Notes under the pieces: model-generated
What the model was told of the DNA's origin: nothing
The model's database searches: none
What the model saw: the letters and a program-made list of their open reading frames with translations, nothing else
Made by a program: the position numbers and the translations under genes
Shown here: piece after piece, positions 26,140-35,735 of the stretch
How the letters are laid out: each line of letters begins with the position of its first letter
How positions within the stretch are numbered: the stretch's first letter is position 1
Origin: Desulfobacterales bacterium
GTDB taxonomy: Bacteria; Desulfobacterota; Desulfobacteria; Desulfobacterales; JAHEIW01
NCBI GenBank assembly: GCA_020348305.1
Contig: CP070746.1
Span: forward strand, 5,243,462 to 5,294,718
Direction: 5' to 3'
Length of the DNA stretch: 51,257 bases

Positions 26140-27288
26140 ATGAGCGATAACGTTAAATTTGTCCAAGGCAATGAGGCTTGCGTCGAAGCGGCTTTATATG
26201 CAGGGCTTGATTTTTATGCCGGCTATCCCATCACACCTTCTTCTGAAATCACCGAGGGGTTATCCTATAGACTCCCTCAGATCGGCGGCAAGTTTATTCA
26301 AATGGAAGATGAAATTGCCTCCCTTTGCGCCATTATTGGCGCATCGCTCACCGGCAGCAAAGTCATGACGGCAACCAGTGGTCCTGGCTTTTCTCTGATG
26401 CAAGAAGCCCTGGGCTATGCGATTATGGCGGAAATTCCATGTGTAATTGTTGATGTGCAGCGAGGCGGACCGTCTACCGGTCTTCCGACTCAGGGAAGTC
26501 AAGGGGATGTCAATCAAGCTCGTTGGGGAACTCATGGAGATCATGCCATCATTGCATTGACGGCGTCTAACCACCAGGATGTGTTTGCCGTGACCGTCGA
26601 GGCGTTTAATCTGGCGGAAACCTACCGAACACCTGTAGTTCTTCTGTTTGACGAAATAGTGGCCCATATGCGAGAACGGCTGGTCATCCCCGAGCCTGGA
26701 GAAATTCCGCTGGTGGGAAGGCTGAGAACATCCGTAAAAGAAGGCGTAGATTATCATCCCTATCTTCCGCGGGAAGATGGTCGTCTGCCTATGTCTGACT
26801 TTGGGGGCGTTCACCGGTACAATGTCACCGGTCTGTTTCACGATATGTGGGGATTTCCGTCGAGCGAGCCTCAGATTGTCCATGGCCTGTTGCGCCATCT
26901 CGTGGATAAACTCGAGAACCGTGTAAATCAACTGGCTTGGTTTAAAGAGTACTATCTGGAAGATGCAGAGCATCTGCTCATATCATACGGATCCGCGGCC
27001 CGTTCGGCGCGGCATGTAGTGGAAAAAAGACGTCTGAGGGGAGAGCGGCTCGGATTTCTGGAACTGCAAACCTTGTGGCCGTTTCCGACGGATATTGTTC
27101 GTGATAAATGCGCCCATGTGAAGTCTGTTATTGTGGTAGAGCTGAATATGGGCCAAATCCTTCAGGCAGTGAAACTGGCCGTGGACCAACCCGAAAAGGT
27201 TTTTTTGGTCAATCGCATCGACGGTGTATTCATCACGCCAACGGATATTTTAAATCTTCTGCGGCTGATTCAAGGAAAGGGAGTCTAA
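26140..27288 (+). CDS. korA: 2-oxoacid:ferredoxin oxidoreductase alpha subunit, module 2
   Basis: 382 residues. Motifs match KorA throughout: FYAGYPITPSSEITEGL near 26, FIQMEDEIASLCAIIGAS, TATSGPGFSLMQEA, VQRGGPSTGLPTQGSQGD and the end VELNMGQILQAV. It pairs with the separate beta and gamma subunits encoded downstream (3 bp and 5 bp gaps), so the four genes korDABC form one transcription unit with hdrA upstream. 2-Oxoglutarate is the likely substrate by family resemblance; branched-chain 2-oxoacids cannot be excluded. Confidence 0.92.
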   Translation: MSDNVKFVQGNEACVEAALYAGLDFYAGYPITPSSEITEGLSYRLPQIGGKFIQMEDEIASLCAIIGASLTGSKVMTATSGPGFSLMQEALGYAIMAEIPCVIVDVQRGGPSTGLPTQGSQGDVNQARWGTHGDHAIIALTASNHQDVFAVTVEAFNLAETYRTPVVLLFDEIVAHMRERLVIPEPGEIPLVGRLRTSVKEGVDYHPYLPREDGRLPMSDFGGVHRYNVTGLFHDMWGFPSSEPQIVHGLLRHLVDKLENRVNQLAWFKEYYLEDAEHLLISYGSAARSARHVVEKRRLRGERLGFLELQTLWPFPTDIVRDKCAHVKSVIVVELNMGQILQAVKLAVDQPEKVFLVNRIDGVFITPTDILNLLRLIQGKGV

Positions 27289-27291
27289 TCT

Positions 27292-28092
27292 ATGGCAGTT
27301 AAAGATTACCTTCGAGAACGTTTTTTTCCGCATCTTTGGTGTCCGGGATGCGGACATGGAATGGTGCTCAACGGATTGGTCCAAGCCATCGAAAAACTGG
27401 GGGTGAGCAGAAACGAGATCGTCATGGTATCGGGTATTGGGTGTTCCTCCCGGATTACCGGGTATGTTGATTTTCACACGCTACACACCATTCACGGCCG
27501 CGCCCTGGCATTTGCCACCGGTGTGAAAATGAGCCGGCCCGAATTGACCCTCATCGTTCCTATGGGTGATGGCGATGCGCTGGCCATCGGCGGTAATCAT
27601 TTTATTCATGCTGCCCGCAGAAATATCGACATGACGGCCATTGTAATGAACAATCGGATTTATGGTATGACCGGTGGACAGTTTTCACCCTTGTCGGGCG
27701 AAAACGTTAGCGCGACAACGGCGCCTTATCTGACCATCGATCCTAGCTTCGACGTCGTGGAACTTTCAAAAGCTGCCGGAGCAACATATGTAGCGCGTAC
27801 CACTACGTATCATATTAAACAGATGCAGGATATCATTCGTCAGGCAATCCTGCATGAAGGATTTTCTGTGGTCGAAATTTTGTCACAGTGTCCGACCTAT
27901 TTTGGCCGCAAAAATAAAGCCGGCAGCGCGGTGGACATGGTCAAGTGGTATAAAAAGAATACCACGCCAATTGGATCTAAAGCGAAAAAGGAGAATCCGG
28001 AGCTGGTCGAAAGAGGAATTTTTGTCCAGGAAGAAAGACCTGAATATTGTAAGCAATATGAAAAGATTGTCCAAACCGCGATGAAAGGATAA
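27292..28092 (+). CDS. korB: 2-oxoacid:ferredoxin oxidoreductase beta (ThDP) subunit, module 2
   Basis: 266 residues, normal KorB size. LWCPGCGHGMVL near 18 and GIGCSSRITGY near 48 provide conserved Cys of the beta-subunit cluster; the ThDP/Mg motif is GDGDALAIGGNHF near 98 with NNRIYGMTGGQ after it. SQCPTYFGRKN near 198 is a further family block. It starts 3 bp after korA. It shares the core motifs of the beta half of the fusion protein at 14048 but ends where that protein continues into gamma. Confidence 0.93.
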   Translation: MAVKDYLRERFFPHLWCPGCGHGMVLNGLVQAIEKLGVSRNEIVMVSGIGCSSRITGYVDFHTLHTIHGRALAFATGVKMSRPELTLIVPMGDGDALAIGGNHFIHAARRNIDMTAIVMNNRIYGMTGGQFSPLSGENVSATTAPYLTIDPSFDVVELSKAAGATYVARTTTYHIKQMQDIIRQAILHEGFSVVEILSQCPTYFGRKNKAGSAVDMVKWYKKNTTPIGSKAKKENPELVERGIFVQEERPEYCKQYEKIVQTAMKG

Positions 28093-28097
28093 GCATC

Positions 28098-28643
28098 ATG
28101 GAAAAATTCAGGATGGTGTTTTCAGGTTCCGGAGGCCAGGGCGTTATCACGGCGTCGATCATCCTTGCAGAAGCCGCCGTGTTGTATGAGAAGTTAAACG
28201 CCGTGCAGTCTCAGTCTTACAGCGCAGAGGCCCGGGGTGGTGCGACCCGCTCGGATGTCGTCATTTCCGATTCTGCAATACACTATCCGAAAGTGATTCA
28301 ACCCAATATGCTGATATGTCTGACGCAAGAGGCCTATAATGCATATTATTCAATCATCAGACCCGGAGGACTGCTGATTACGGACACCCGTTATGTCAAA
28401 ACGGAGCGAAAAGTGGATGCCCGGCAAAAAGAAATTCCGATGTATGAGACGGTAATGGAGAAAATCGGAAAACCCATCGTCTTTAATATCTGTATGCTGG
28501 GGGCCTTAATCAGTCTAAATGCGCTGGTGAAAGCCGAATCCATTATGAAGGTTTTGGAAACGCGTATTTTACCTGATTTTCTGGACATAAACCGCCAAGC
28601 CTTAGACGTGGGTTTGGAATTAGGAAAGCAGTTTAAAGACTAA
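28098..28643 (+). CDS. korC: 2-oxoacid:ferredoxin oxidoreductase gamma subunit, module 2
   Basis: 181 residues, the whole gamma domain: FSGSGGQGVITASIILAEAA near 9, the conserved QSQSYSAEARGGATRSDVV near 40 and KVIQPNMLICLTQEAY. The gamma domain completes the active-site region with alpha and beta. It lies 5 bp after korB and is followed within 10 bp by a hairpin that probably ends the operon. Confidence 0.92.
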   Translation: MEKFRMVFSGSGGQGVITASIILAEAAVLYEKLNAVQSQSYSAEARGGATRSDVVISDSAIHYPKVIQPNMLICLTQEAYNAYYSIIRPGGLLITDTRYVKTERKVDARQKEIPMYETVMEKIGKPIVFNICMLGALISLNALVKAESIMKVLETRILPDFLDINRQALDVGLELGKQFKD

Positions 28644-28648
28644 CGTTG

Positions 28649-28674
28649 ATGAATTCGTAAAAAGTCGAATTCAT
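28649..28674. terminator. Hairpin between convergent korC and kinase genes
   Basis: ATGAATTCG and CGAATTCAT form a perfect 9-bp stem around an 8-base loop, followed by TTTCTG on the plus strand. It lies just after korC and suits a weak terminator. The left arm with its continuation (28648-28669) matches the reverse complement of 36924-36945 at 20 of 22 positions, so it may derive from the dispersed element there. Confidence 0.55.
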
Positions 28675-28703
28675 TTTCTGACTTTCTACAAGACCGTCAC
28701 CGA

Positions 28704-30047
28704 TTATCCGCCACAAACTGCTCTGACGTAGTAATAGGCACTGAAGTCTTGCCAGGCCACAAATCCCATGTCCACACTTACATACCAGGCTGCTGTAAAC
28801 GATCGTCTGTCGGAACTCCAAAGCGCATTTTGACGCGGGTCAAAGATGGGCGCAATACACAAATCTTCACCATGAGGTGTTGCAGTTAACAACGACATGA
28901 GTTCGTCCACCGTTGGAAGCCGCCAGGCATTGCGTTTGGCAAAATGCTGCTGATTTAATGTTTCGATATATACTCTGGCCTGTAGCCATGTCAGCGGGTA
29001 TTTCGAACCCGCCTGTTGCCATACCAGCCCGGTGGTTTCATCGGTAATCGTACCGCTGGGACTTGGTTTAAAATCATTGTGGACATAATTTGCAGGGCGC
29101 CACAACTCATCAACAGCAAAAAATTGTTTTGCTTCCCGGGGAGCGATTTTTTGGGGAAGGTTTCTGAGTTTCAGCGGCGAGAGTTTTTTTCCATCGTTTA
29201 TATTGCGGTCAGCGATTTGGCAGATTTTATCTTTTCGTTCCTGCCAGGCAGCATCTAAGCTGTCCAATTCGCTCAACATTGCTTTGGCACTGATAAATCT
29301 ATTTTTCGGATGGGTGGCAATGGAGCGGAGGAGAAACTCGTCCCAGGCGCGGTCAAGATCCGGATTGAATGTACTGGGTGGTTCCACATTTTGCTCTGGC
29401 AGCGCACCGGTCAGCATCCGGTATAGTGTCACCCCGGTAGAATAAAGATCTGCTCTGAAATCTAAATATTGAGGGTCATCTTCCTGCTCGGGAGGTGCAT
29501 ACCAGGGGGATCCGATCTTGAGGTTGGAGGGACCCGATAGCGTTTCACCGCGCAGTTTTGATAACCCGAAATCACAGATTTTAATGGTTTCCTGGTCGGT
29601 GAGCAGTATGTTAAATGGTTTGATATCTCGATGAATGATACCGGCGTGATGAAGACAGGCCAGTCCCGATAGAATTTGGCGCGTATAGTGGATGGCCTTA
29701 TCCAGCTTGATGATGCGGGAGGGTTGATCCGTCCGGCGAGTCTCACCGATCATCGTCGCAAGATTATTAAAGTAATAGTCCATGAGGTAAAAGGGCTTGC
29801 CGTCGACTTCATCAAAGTTCCAGATCTCCACAATATTTGGATGACGTAAATTCGCCAGTTTTACGGCTTCGGAAATAAAGAGATCGTGAATCTTGTCCAT
29901 GCCGATCAGATCAACCAGCACGGGATTAGGATCAAGCAGCTTTAGCGCCACTATTTTCCCGATGACGGGAAGTTCCGCTTTATAGACTTTGCTCATACCT
30001 CCCCGGCCCAGCAAACCGCGAATTTTGTATTTTCCTATTTTATTCAT
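28704..30047 (-). CDS. Hanks-type Ser/Thr protein kinase with C-terminal DUF1566-like domain
   Basis: 447 residues. The kinase domain is complete: Gly-rich loop LLGRGGMSKVYKAE (12-25), VAIK-type Lys36, HRDIKPFNIL with Asp141, DFG at 159-161 and the activation-segment GSPWYAPPEQ. The C-terminal part from about 330 is a DUF1566/Lcl-type domain: ITDETTGLVWQQ, LTWLQARVYIE, WRLPTVDELMSLL, then ALWSSDRR. No membrane segment joins them, so both would be cytoplasmic unless exported otherwise. The stop of the upstream phosphoesterase overlaps its start by one base (TAATG), indicating coupled translation. Confidence 0.9.
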   Translation of the reverse strand: MNKIGKYKIRGLLGRGGMSKVYKAELPVIGKIVALKLLDPNPVLVDLIGMDKIHDLFISEAVKLANLRHPNIVEIWNFDEVDGKPFYLMDYYFNNLATMIGETRRTDQPSRIIKLDKAIHYTRQILSGLACLHHAGIIHRDIKPFNILLTDQETIKICDFGLSKLRGETLSGPSNLKIGSPWYAPPEQEDDPQYLDFRADLYSTGVTLYRMLTGALPEQNVEPPSTFNPDLDRAWDEFLLRSIATHPKNRFISAKAMLSELDSLDAAWQERKDKICQIADRNINDGKKLSPLKLRNLPQKIAPREAKQFFAVDELWRPANYVHNDFKPSPSGTITDETTGLVWQQAGSKYPLTWLQARVYIETLNQQHFAKRNAWRLPTVDELMSLLTATPHGEDLCIAPIFDPRQNALWSSDRRSFTAAWYVSVDMGFVAWQDFSAYYYVRAVCGG

Positions 30048-30772
30048 TACAAAAGGCGACGAGCGTGTTCCTCCGGAAGCCCGGCGGCACGAATTTTTTC
30101 AACCACCGAAGCAATATCATAAGGGATAAATTTAACGTCAATTTTATTTTGGGAAGAATCCCAGATGACATACTTGGCTCGGTTATCACCGTCTCTGGGT
30201 TGTCCCACACTGCCGATGTTAAGGATGTACTTTTTGTCCATGTTCAAAGGGGTGAACCCTTCGATCAGGGGTGCGTATTGGATTTCATCCCCGTCGTAGC
30301 TCATCATTTCAAGCATGTGGGTGTGACCGACAAAACAAATTCGTTCCTCGATTTGCTCTAAGATGCGCTTTTTTTTATGATCGGATACCTGAAACATATA
30401 GATCAGCGCCGAATCCGGCGGAAACCCGTGAACAAATCGACACCCATGGGAAACCTGATGCAATTTTTGTTTTGATATATATCGGAGTGATTGATCCGAT
30501 AGGAGCTTGAAGGTCTTTAACAGCGATTCACGGGCAATCGGGTTAAACCAGTTCAGGTATTTGGGTTCTATTGCCGTCAATTCGTGGTTGCCCATAATGG
30601 AAGGGATATGGCGAGCCTGGACCATTTTAATTACCTGATCCGGCTCGGGACCGTAGCCGATATTGTCTCCTAAGCTGATAATATCATCAACGTTTGAGCG
30701 GTCGATATCGGTTAAAACGTGCTCAAAGGCATCCAGATTACCGTGAATATCGGAAACAATTGCAAGTCGCAT
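30047..30772 (-). CDS. Calcineurin-like metallophosphoesterase
   Basis: 241 residues from ATG 30772; a TTG 18 bp upstream is possible but adds no conserved sequence. Dimetal motifs are complete: SDIHGNLDAF at the N-terminus, LGDNIGYGPEP, MGNHELTAI, then CFVGHTHML near 155. The set matches YfcE/MJ0936-like and diadenosine-tetraphosphatase-like phosphodiesterases; the substrate is not evident. Coupling to a Ser/Thr kinase suggests, but does not prove, that the two act in one signalling circuit. Confidence 0.88.
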   Translation of the reverse strand: MRLAIVSDIHGNLDAFEHVLTDIDRSNVDDIISLGDNIGYGPEPDQVIKMVQARHIPSIMGNHELTAIEPKYLNWFNPIARESLLKTFKLLSDQSLRYISKQKLHQVSHGCRFVHGFPPDSALIYMFQVSDHKKKRILEQIEERICFVGHTHMLEMMSYDGDEIQYAPLIEGFTPLNMDKKYILNIGSVGQPRDGDNRAKYVIWDSSQNKIDVKFIPYDIASVVEKIRAAGLPEEHARRLL

Positions 30773-30825
30773 CCGTTTTTCGCATCTCAACGGTTTTTTT
30801 GTGGCTAATTAGCTATCAAGGATAA

Positions 30826-31599
30826 TTACCTCAACAGACCAAAGTACCAATACACAAGTTGAGGCCCGAGAAAGATATAAGCAATCCCGCCGATTGCCAG
30901 AAAGGGACCGAACGGGATGGCTAGCTTCATGCTTTTGCGGGCTTTCAGCATGACGAGCATTCCCGATAAGGTGCCGACAGCTGAGGCCACAAAAATCGTA
31001 AATAGAGCACCTTGCCAGCCGGTCACGGCCCCAATCATCGCCAGAAGCTTGATATCACCGCCCCCCATGCCCTCTTTTTTTGTAATTAGATGATAAGTCC
31101 AGGCAACCAGCAGCAAACTTCCTCCACCCACCAATATGCCTAAAAAAGAATCAATGAAATTTATACGGGGTAGGGCAAATCCTGCGATAAAAAATATGGG
31201 TATGCCGGGTAGGGTGATGATATCGGGTATAATTTGATGATCAATATCAATAAAGGTTATCACCAGAAGAACGGCTATAAAGACGAAGTAGATAAGGGCT
31301 TCAAGCGTAAGCCCATATTTAACATGTGCCCCAAGCGCAAACAACCCGCCCAGTATTTCGACAATCGGATAGCGCATAGAGATCGGTTCTTGGCAGTCGC
31401 GACATCGTCCTTTAAGCAGTAGATAGCTTAAAACAGGAATATTGTCATAAAACCGTATCTGCTTGCCGCAATTTTGGCAGCTGGATCGTGGATGGGTGAT
31501 CGATTTCGAAGCGGGCAGTCTAAAGATGCAAACATTCAAAAAACTTCCAATGCACAATCCAAAAAGGAATGTGAAAACTCCAACAAAATAATTCGGCAT
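30826..31599 (-). CDS. pilD: Type IV prepilin peptidase / N-methyltransferase
   Basis: 257 residues from the ATG at 31599, preceded by AAAGGAT; the open frame extends 32 codons further without family similarity. After the first membrane helix the cytoplasmic loop has the zinc-binding CQNC and CRDC pairs and FRLPASKS. The two catalytic Asp lie in FIDIDHQIIPD and GMGGGDIKLL. Multiple hydrophobic segments fit an inner-membrane aspartic protease that cleaves and methylates type IV pilin or type II secretion pseudopilin precursors. No pilin genes are adjacent. Confidence 0.93.
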   Translation of the reverse strand: MPNYFVGVFTFLFGLCIGSFLNVCIFRLPASKSITHPRSSCQNCGKQIRFYDNIPVLSYLLLKGRCRDCQEPISMRYPIVEILGGLFALGAHVKYGLTLEALIYFVFIAVLLVITFIDIDHQIIPDIITLPGIPIFFIAGFALPRINFIDSFLGILVGGGSLLLVAWTYHLITKKEGMGGGDIKLLAMIGAVTGWQGALFTIFVASAVGTLSGMLVMLKARKSMKLAIPFGPFLAIGGIAYIFLGPQLVYWYFGLLR

Positions 31600-31643
31600 A
31601 TAAGATCCTTTGCTTTCTATTTCATAAAAAAACAGAATGGTTA

Positions 31644-31671
31644 TTGTCAAAGAAAAATTATGTCTTATTAT
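31644..31671 (+). promoter_or_regulatory. Candidate sigma70 promoter for lon
   Basis: TTGTCA (31644-31649) and TATTAT (31666-31671) with a 16-bp spacer, about 105 bp before lon and divergent from pilD. No sigma32 or CIRCE pattern was seen. Confidence 0.45.
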
Positions 31672-31776
31672 ACTTCCATCCCACCATTTTGCCAACTGTA
31701 AGACCTAAAAATAATTCTAGAATTTTTCAATCGGGGGTCTTGTCAGATCATTTGAACGACATTCAGGAGAAAAAAT

Positions 31777-34188
31777 ATGGGTCAAACAGATAAAGATGAT
31801 CTAATCCGTCTGATAGAAGAAGATGACGCTACTGTTGAAATACCAACAATCCTTCCGCTTCTGCCGGTAAGAGATATTGTTATTTTTTCTGACATGCTGT
31901 TGCCGCTGTTTATCGGACGTGAGAAATCGATTCGAGCGGTGGAAGAAGCGGTCTCAAAGGACGGATATTTGCTTTTAGCCACCCAAAAAGATCCGACAAT
32001 TGAGGACCCGAACACCGATGAGATATTTTCGATGGGCACCGTCAGCCGAGTCTTACGAATACTGAAGCTTCCTGATGGCCATGTTAAGGCTCTGGTACAG
32101 GGGCTGATGAAAGCACGAATTCTTGACTATGTTCGGAAACGATCCGTGTATCGAGTTAAAATTGAGATTATTACTGAAAACCCGGTTCAAGAAATCAATC
32201 TGGAAATCGAAGCTCTTATGCGCAACGTCAAAGAACATGCTGAAAGAATCATGGAATTGCGAGGCGAAATGTCCGGTGATGTAGGTACAATTTTGCAAAG
32301 TATAGAGGATCCGGGCAAACTTGCAGATTTAGTTGCCTCAAACCTCAATTTAAAAATTCAAGACTCCCAAGAGTTACTTGAAATCTTCGACCCGCTGGAG
32401 CGACTCAAAAAGATCAATGATCTACTCTCTCGGGAAGTAGAACTCTCAACGATGCAAGCCAAAATTCAATCGGATGTCAAAGATGAAATTTCAAAAAGCC
32501 AGCGCGATTACTTTTTAAGAGAACAGGTAAGGGCGATTTACAAAGAACTCGGGGAACATGATGAAAAAACCCTGGAGGTAGAGGAATACAACAAAAAGAT
32601 TAAGCGTGCCAAAATGTCCAAGCAGGCCGAAAAAGAGGCGACCAAACAGCTCAAACGCTTGGAACAGATGCATCCTGAAGCGGCGGAATCCACCGTTGTG
32701 AGAGCTTACCTCGATTGGATGGTGGAGATGCCGTGGAGCAAGTCCTCAACGGCCGTTATCGACATTAAAAAAGCCAAACAGGTATTGGATAAGGATCACT
32801 TTGGACTGAACAATGTAAAAGATCGTATTCTTGAATATTTGAGTGTTCGCAAACTTAATACGAAGATGAAAGGCCCAATTCTATGCTTCGTGGGCCCGCC
32901 AGGCGTGGGCAAAACCTCTTTAGGCCAATCGATTGCCCGTGCCATGAAACGCAAGTTTGTTCGTATTTCGTTAGGCGGTATTCGGGATGAAGCTGAGATT
33001 CGGGGTCATCGTCGCACATATGTCGGCGCCATGCCGGGACGGATTTTGCAGGGCTTGAAACAATGCGGTACAAATAATCCAGTCTTCATGATGGACGAAA
33101 TTGATAAATTGGGAATTGATTTTAGAGGTGACCCTTCATCTGCTTTGCTTGAAGCACTCGACCCGGAGCAGAACTTCGCTTTCAGTGATCATTATTTAAA
33201 TTTGCCATTTAATCTTTCGAATGTAATGTTCATTCTGACTGCCAATGTGACCGATACCATTCCTTCAGCCCTGCTTGATCGCATGGAAGTTATCCTGCTT
33301 TCCGGATACACGGAAGAAGAAAAAATGACCATTGCTCAGAATTATTTAATTCCTCGGCAGATCAAAGAAAATGGTTTACGGCCAAAAACAGTGTCCATCA
33401 GCCCCGGGGCATTGCGGCAGATGATATCGGAATACACCTCGGAGGCCGGGTTGAGAAATCTTGAAAGGGAAATTGGATCCATTTGTCGCAAGGTGGCACG
33501 CAAAGTTGCGGAAGGGGAGAAAGAGCTATATTTTATAACCAAAAATAACCTGTCGACGTATATAGGAGTTCCCAAATATATTCCTGAGATGGATCAGGAA
33601 AATAGTCAGGTGGGTTTGGCAACCGGCTTGGCGTGGACCCAGACGGGTGGTGAACTGCTCTATGTGGAAGCCACGCTAATCGGTGGTAAGGGCGAGCTGA
33701 TTGTGACGGGTCAACTTGGAGATGTGATGCAGGAATCTGCCCGGGCCGCCGTGAGCTATATCCGGGCCAATCGCGATGTGTTTGGTGTCGCTGAAAAGGT
33801 TTTTGAAAATTCCGACATCCATATCCATGTGCCGGCCGGTGCGATTCCCAAAGATGGGCCTTCAGCCGGCATTGCCATGGCAACCGCGCTGATTTCAGCT
33901 GTGACCAACAATCCTATTCGCAATGATATTGCCATGACCGGTGAGATTACCCTTCGGGGAAGAGTACTTCCCATTGGAGGCCTGAAAGAAAAAGCATTAG
34001 GCGCCCTGCGGGCAGGCATTCATACCGTTATCATTCCAGATAAAAATAAAAAAGATTTGGCTGAAATCCCCAAAAATCTTAAACGTAAAATCAAATTTAT
34101 TGCGGTAAAGGATATGGAAGCAGTTTTGTCCAATGCTATTTCTTGGAAGGACAAGTTGGGCAACGAGCAAGGTACCAAAAGGGGATAG
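31777..34188 (+). CDS. lon: ATP-dependent protease La
   Basis: 803 residues, full-length LonA. The N-terminal substrate domain begins [20 protein letters not shown]. The AAA+ module has Walker [10 protein letters not shown] near 373, Walker [11 protein letters not shown] near 438 and sensor regions downstream. The protease domain holds the dyad Ser696 (KDGPSAGIA) and Lys739 ([11 protein letters not shown]), spaced 43 residues as in E. coli Lon. AGGAG precedes the ATG. It degrades misfolded and regulatory proteins in the cytoplasm. tsaB starts 3 bp after its stop and is probably co-transcribed. Confidence 0.98.
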   Translation: MGQTDKDDLIRLIEEDDATVEIPTILPLLPVRDIVIFSDMLLPLFIGREKSIRAVEEAVSKDGYLLLATQKDPTIEDPNTDEIFSMGTVSRVLRILKLPDGHVKALVQGLMKARILDYVRKRSVYRVKIEIITENPVQEINLEIEALMRNVKEHAERIMELRGEMSGDVGTILQSIEDPGKLADLVASNLNLKIQDSQELLEIFDPLERLKKINDLLSREVELSTMQAKIQSDVKDEISKSQRDYFLREQVRAIYKELGEHDEKTLEVEEYNKKIKRAKMSKQAEKEATKQLKRLEQMHPEAAESTVVRAYLDWMVEMPWSKSSTAVIDIKKAKQVLDKDHFGLNNVKDRILEYLSVRKLNTKMKGPILCFVGPPGVGKTSLGQSIARAMKRKFVRISLGGIRDEAEIRGHRRTYVGAMPGRILQGLKQCGTNNPVFMMDEIDKLGIDFRGDPSSALLEALDPEQNFAFSDHYLNLPFNLSNVMFILTANVTDTIPSALLDRMEVILLSGYTEEEKMTIAQNYLIPRQIKENGLRPKTVSISPGALRQMISEYTSEAGLRNLEREIGSICRKVARKVAEGEKELYFITKNNLSTYIGVPKYIPEMDQENSQVGLATGLAWTQTGGELLYVEATLIGGKGELIVTGQLGDVMQESARAAVSYIRANRDVFGVAEKVFENSDIHIHVPAGAIPKDGPSAGIAMATALISAVTNNPIRNDIAMTGEITLRGRVLPIGGLKEKALGALRAGIHTVIIPDKNKKDLAEIPKNLKRKIKFIAVKDMEAVLSNAISWKDKLGNEQGTKRG

Positions 34189-34191
34189 CTT

Positions 34192-34899
34192 ATGCGAATT
34201 CTTGCGGTGGACACTGCCACAAAAAGTTGCAGTGTGGCCGTCACTGAAAAGGGATCTCTGACAGCAGAATTGACAACGGTCACTGCACAGACCCACTCGA
34301 AGCATTTGCTTAATATGATTCGTTCGGTCATCAAAGCCGCGGGAATTGCCATCTCGGATCTGGATGGATTTGCCGTAACGGTTGGCCCCGGGTCGTTTAC
34401 CGGTTTGCGGATTGGCATCAGTTCGGTCAAAGGATTCGCCGTTGCGCTGGACAAACCGGCTGTGGGAGTCTCAAGCCTGGATGCCCTCGCGCAGCAGGCG
34501 GCGCCAAGCTCCTATCTGGTTTGTTCGCTTTTAGATGCGCGCAAGGATGAAGTCTATTTTTGCACGTATCGAATCAACCAGGAGCGTCTGATAAAAGAAA
34601 AAGAGGAGATGGTAGTGTCGCCCGATGAGGCATTAAAGGATATCAACCAACCGTGTATTTTTGTAGGAAGCGGAGCCCAACTCTATCGCGAGGTCATTAA
34701 AGCCAGGTTGGGTAAAATGGCCTATTTTGCCCCGCAAAGCCAAAATATCATTCGCGCCTCAACGGTGGCTTACCTGAGTCTGAAAAAGTTTGAAAACGAT
34801 GACACCAATGAGTTCGGCGGATTGACACCGCATTATATTCGAAAATCAGATGCCGAGTTGAATTTTGGAAAGCCGCGAAAAAATCGAAAACAACAGTGA
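34192..34899 (+). CDS. tsaB: tRNA threonylcarbamoyladenosine biosynthesis protein TsaB
   Basis: 235 residues with the TsaB ASKHA-fold hallmarks: ILAVDTATKSCSVAV at the N-terminus, THSKHLLNMI near 37, VTVGPGSFTGLRIG near 62 and AVGVSSLDALA near 90. It binds and activates TsaD (encoded at 6112) for t6A37 synthesis on tRNA. The tail (NFGKPRKNRKQQ) is basic. A hairpin (34893-34921, 8-bp stem, no T-tract) overlaps the stop. Confidence 0.95.
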   Translation: MRILAVDTATKSCSVAVTEKGSLTAELTTVTAQTHSKHLLNMIRSVIKAAGIAISDLDGFAVTVGPGSFTGLRIGISSVKGFAVALDKPAVGVSSLDALAQQAAPSSYLVCSLLDARKDEVYFCTYRINQERLIKEKEEMVVSPDEALKDINQPCIFVGSGAQLYREVIKARLGKMAYFAPQSQNIIRASTVAYLSLKKFENDDTNEFGGLTPHYIRKSDAELNFGKPRKNRKQQ

Positions 34900-34954
34900 G
34901 CCGTCACGCTAAACTCACTGTGATCAATTAATCTAACATATGCTATGGTTTTCA

Positions 34955-34983
34955 TTGACAATAAAAGATTGTCCTGATATAAA
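34955..34983 (+). promoter_or_regulatory. Sigma70 promoter upstream of psd
   Basis: TTGACA (34955-34960), a 17-bp spacer and TATAAA (34978-34983): the closest match to consensus in the window. It lies 75 bp before psd, so the leader would be about 65 nt. Confidence 0.7.
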
Positions 34984-35057
34984 GCCCGTTTTAAATTCAT
35001 TTAGTCTAAGGCGCGCTATGATGTGATTAATCTTTAAAGATATGGGCATTCGATTAG

Positions 35058-35729
35058 ATGGAAAAATTTTCTTGGTCTGACCCCCCCGGCCAGATTGCCT
35101 TTCCAATTTGCAGAGCCGGATATCCGTTGATATTCGGCTCTGCTTTCGCAACGGTAATTTTTGCATTGTTGGGGCTTACGCTTTTGGCCCTAATCGGTTT
35201 AATTGCGACCTTTTGCATTTGCGGTTTTTTCCGAGATCCCGACCGCGTGATACCGGATAAGCAAGGTGTCGTCGTATCACCTGCCGATGGAAAAGTAATC
35301 GCAGTTGGTAGCGTCGAAAACAATCCTTTTTTCGCGGGGGATTCAATCAAAGTTAGCATCTTCATGTCGGTGTTTAATGTGCATGTTAATCGTATTCCAC
35401 ATGAAGGTCGGGTAAAAGATGTCAATTATTATCCCGGAAAATTTTTTGCAGCCAACCGTGAAAAGGCATCTCAAAAAAATGAACACAATGCTGTGTTTCT
35501 TGAAACAGACAATGGAAAGGAAATCTGTGTGGTCCAGGTAGCCGGCCTGATTGCCAGACGCATTATCTGTACTGTGCAACCCGGAAACCAGGTGCTCAGA
35601 GGACAGCGTTTCGGAATCATTTGTTTTGGTTCGCGATTGGATGTTTATCTTCCCCGCACGATAGATATTGAAGTAGCTGTTGGTGATAAAGTAAAGGCTG
35701 GCACATCAATTTTAGGGCAATTGTCGTAA
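35058..35729 (+). CDS. psd: Phosphatidylserine decarboxylase (short, Archaeal/Gram-positive-type form)
   Basis: 223 residues, the short PSD form. One or two N-terminal membrane segments (about 22-58, ending GFFRDPDR) precede VSPADGKVIAVG and FMSVFNVHVNRIPHEG. The self-cleavage and pyruvoyl-forming site is Gly-Ser192 in CFGSRLDVYLP, near the C-terminus as expected. It makes phosphatidylethanolamine at the inner membrane. The ribosome-binding site is weak. The next gene starts 6 bp after its stop. pssA, often the neighbour, is not here. Confidence 0.93.
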   Translation: MEKFSWSDPPGQIAFPICRAGYPLIFGSAFATVIFALLGLTLLALIGLIATFCICGFFRDPDRVIPDKQGVVVSPADGKVIAVGSVENNPFFAGDSIKVSIFMSVFNVHVNRIPHEGRVKDVNYYPGKFFAANREKASQKNEHNAVFLETDNGKEICVVQVAGLIARRIICTVQPGNQVLRGQRFGIICFGSRLDVYLPRTIDIEVAVGDKVKAGTSILGQLS

Positions 35730-35735
35730 TTTAAA

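Noticed and set aside
34893..34921. Terminator after tsaB
   Set aside because: There is an 8-bp stem, but the loop is 13 bases and no T-tract follows; a promoter lies just downstream, so it stays uncertain.
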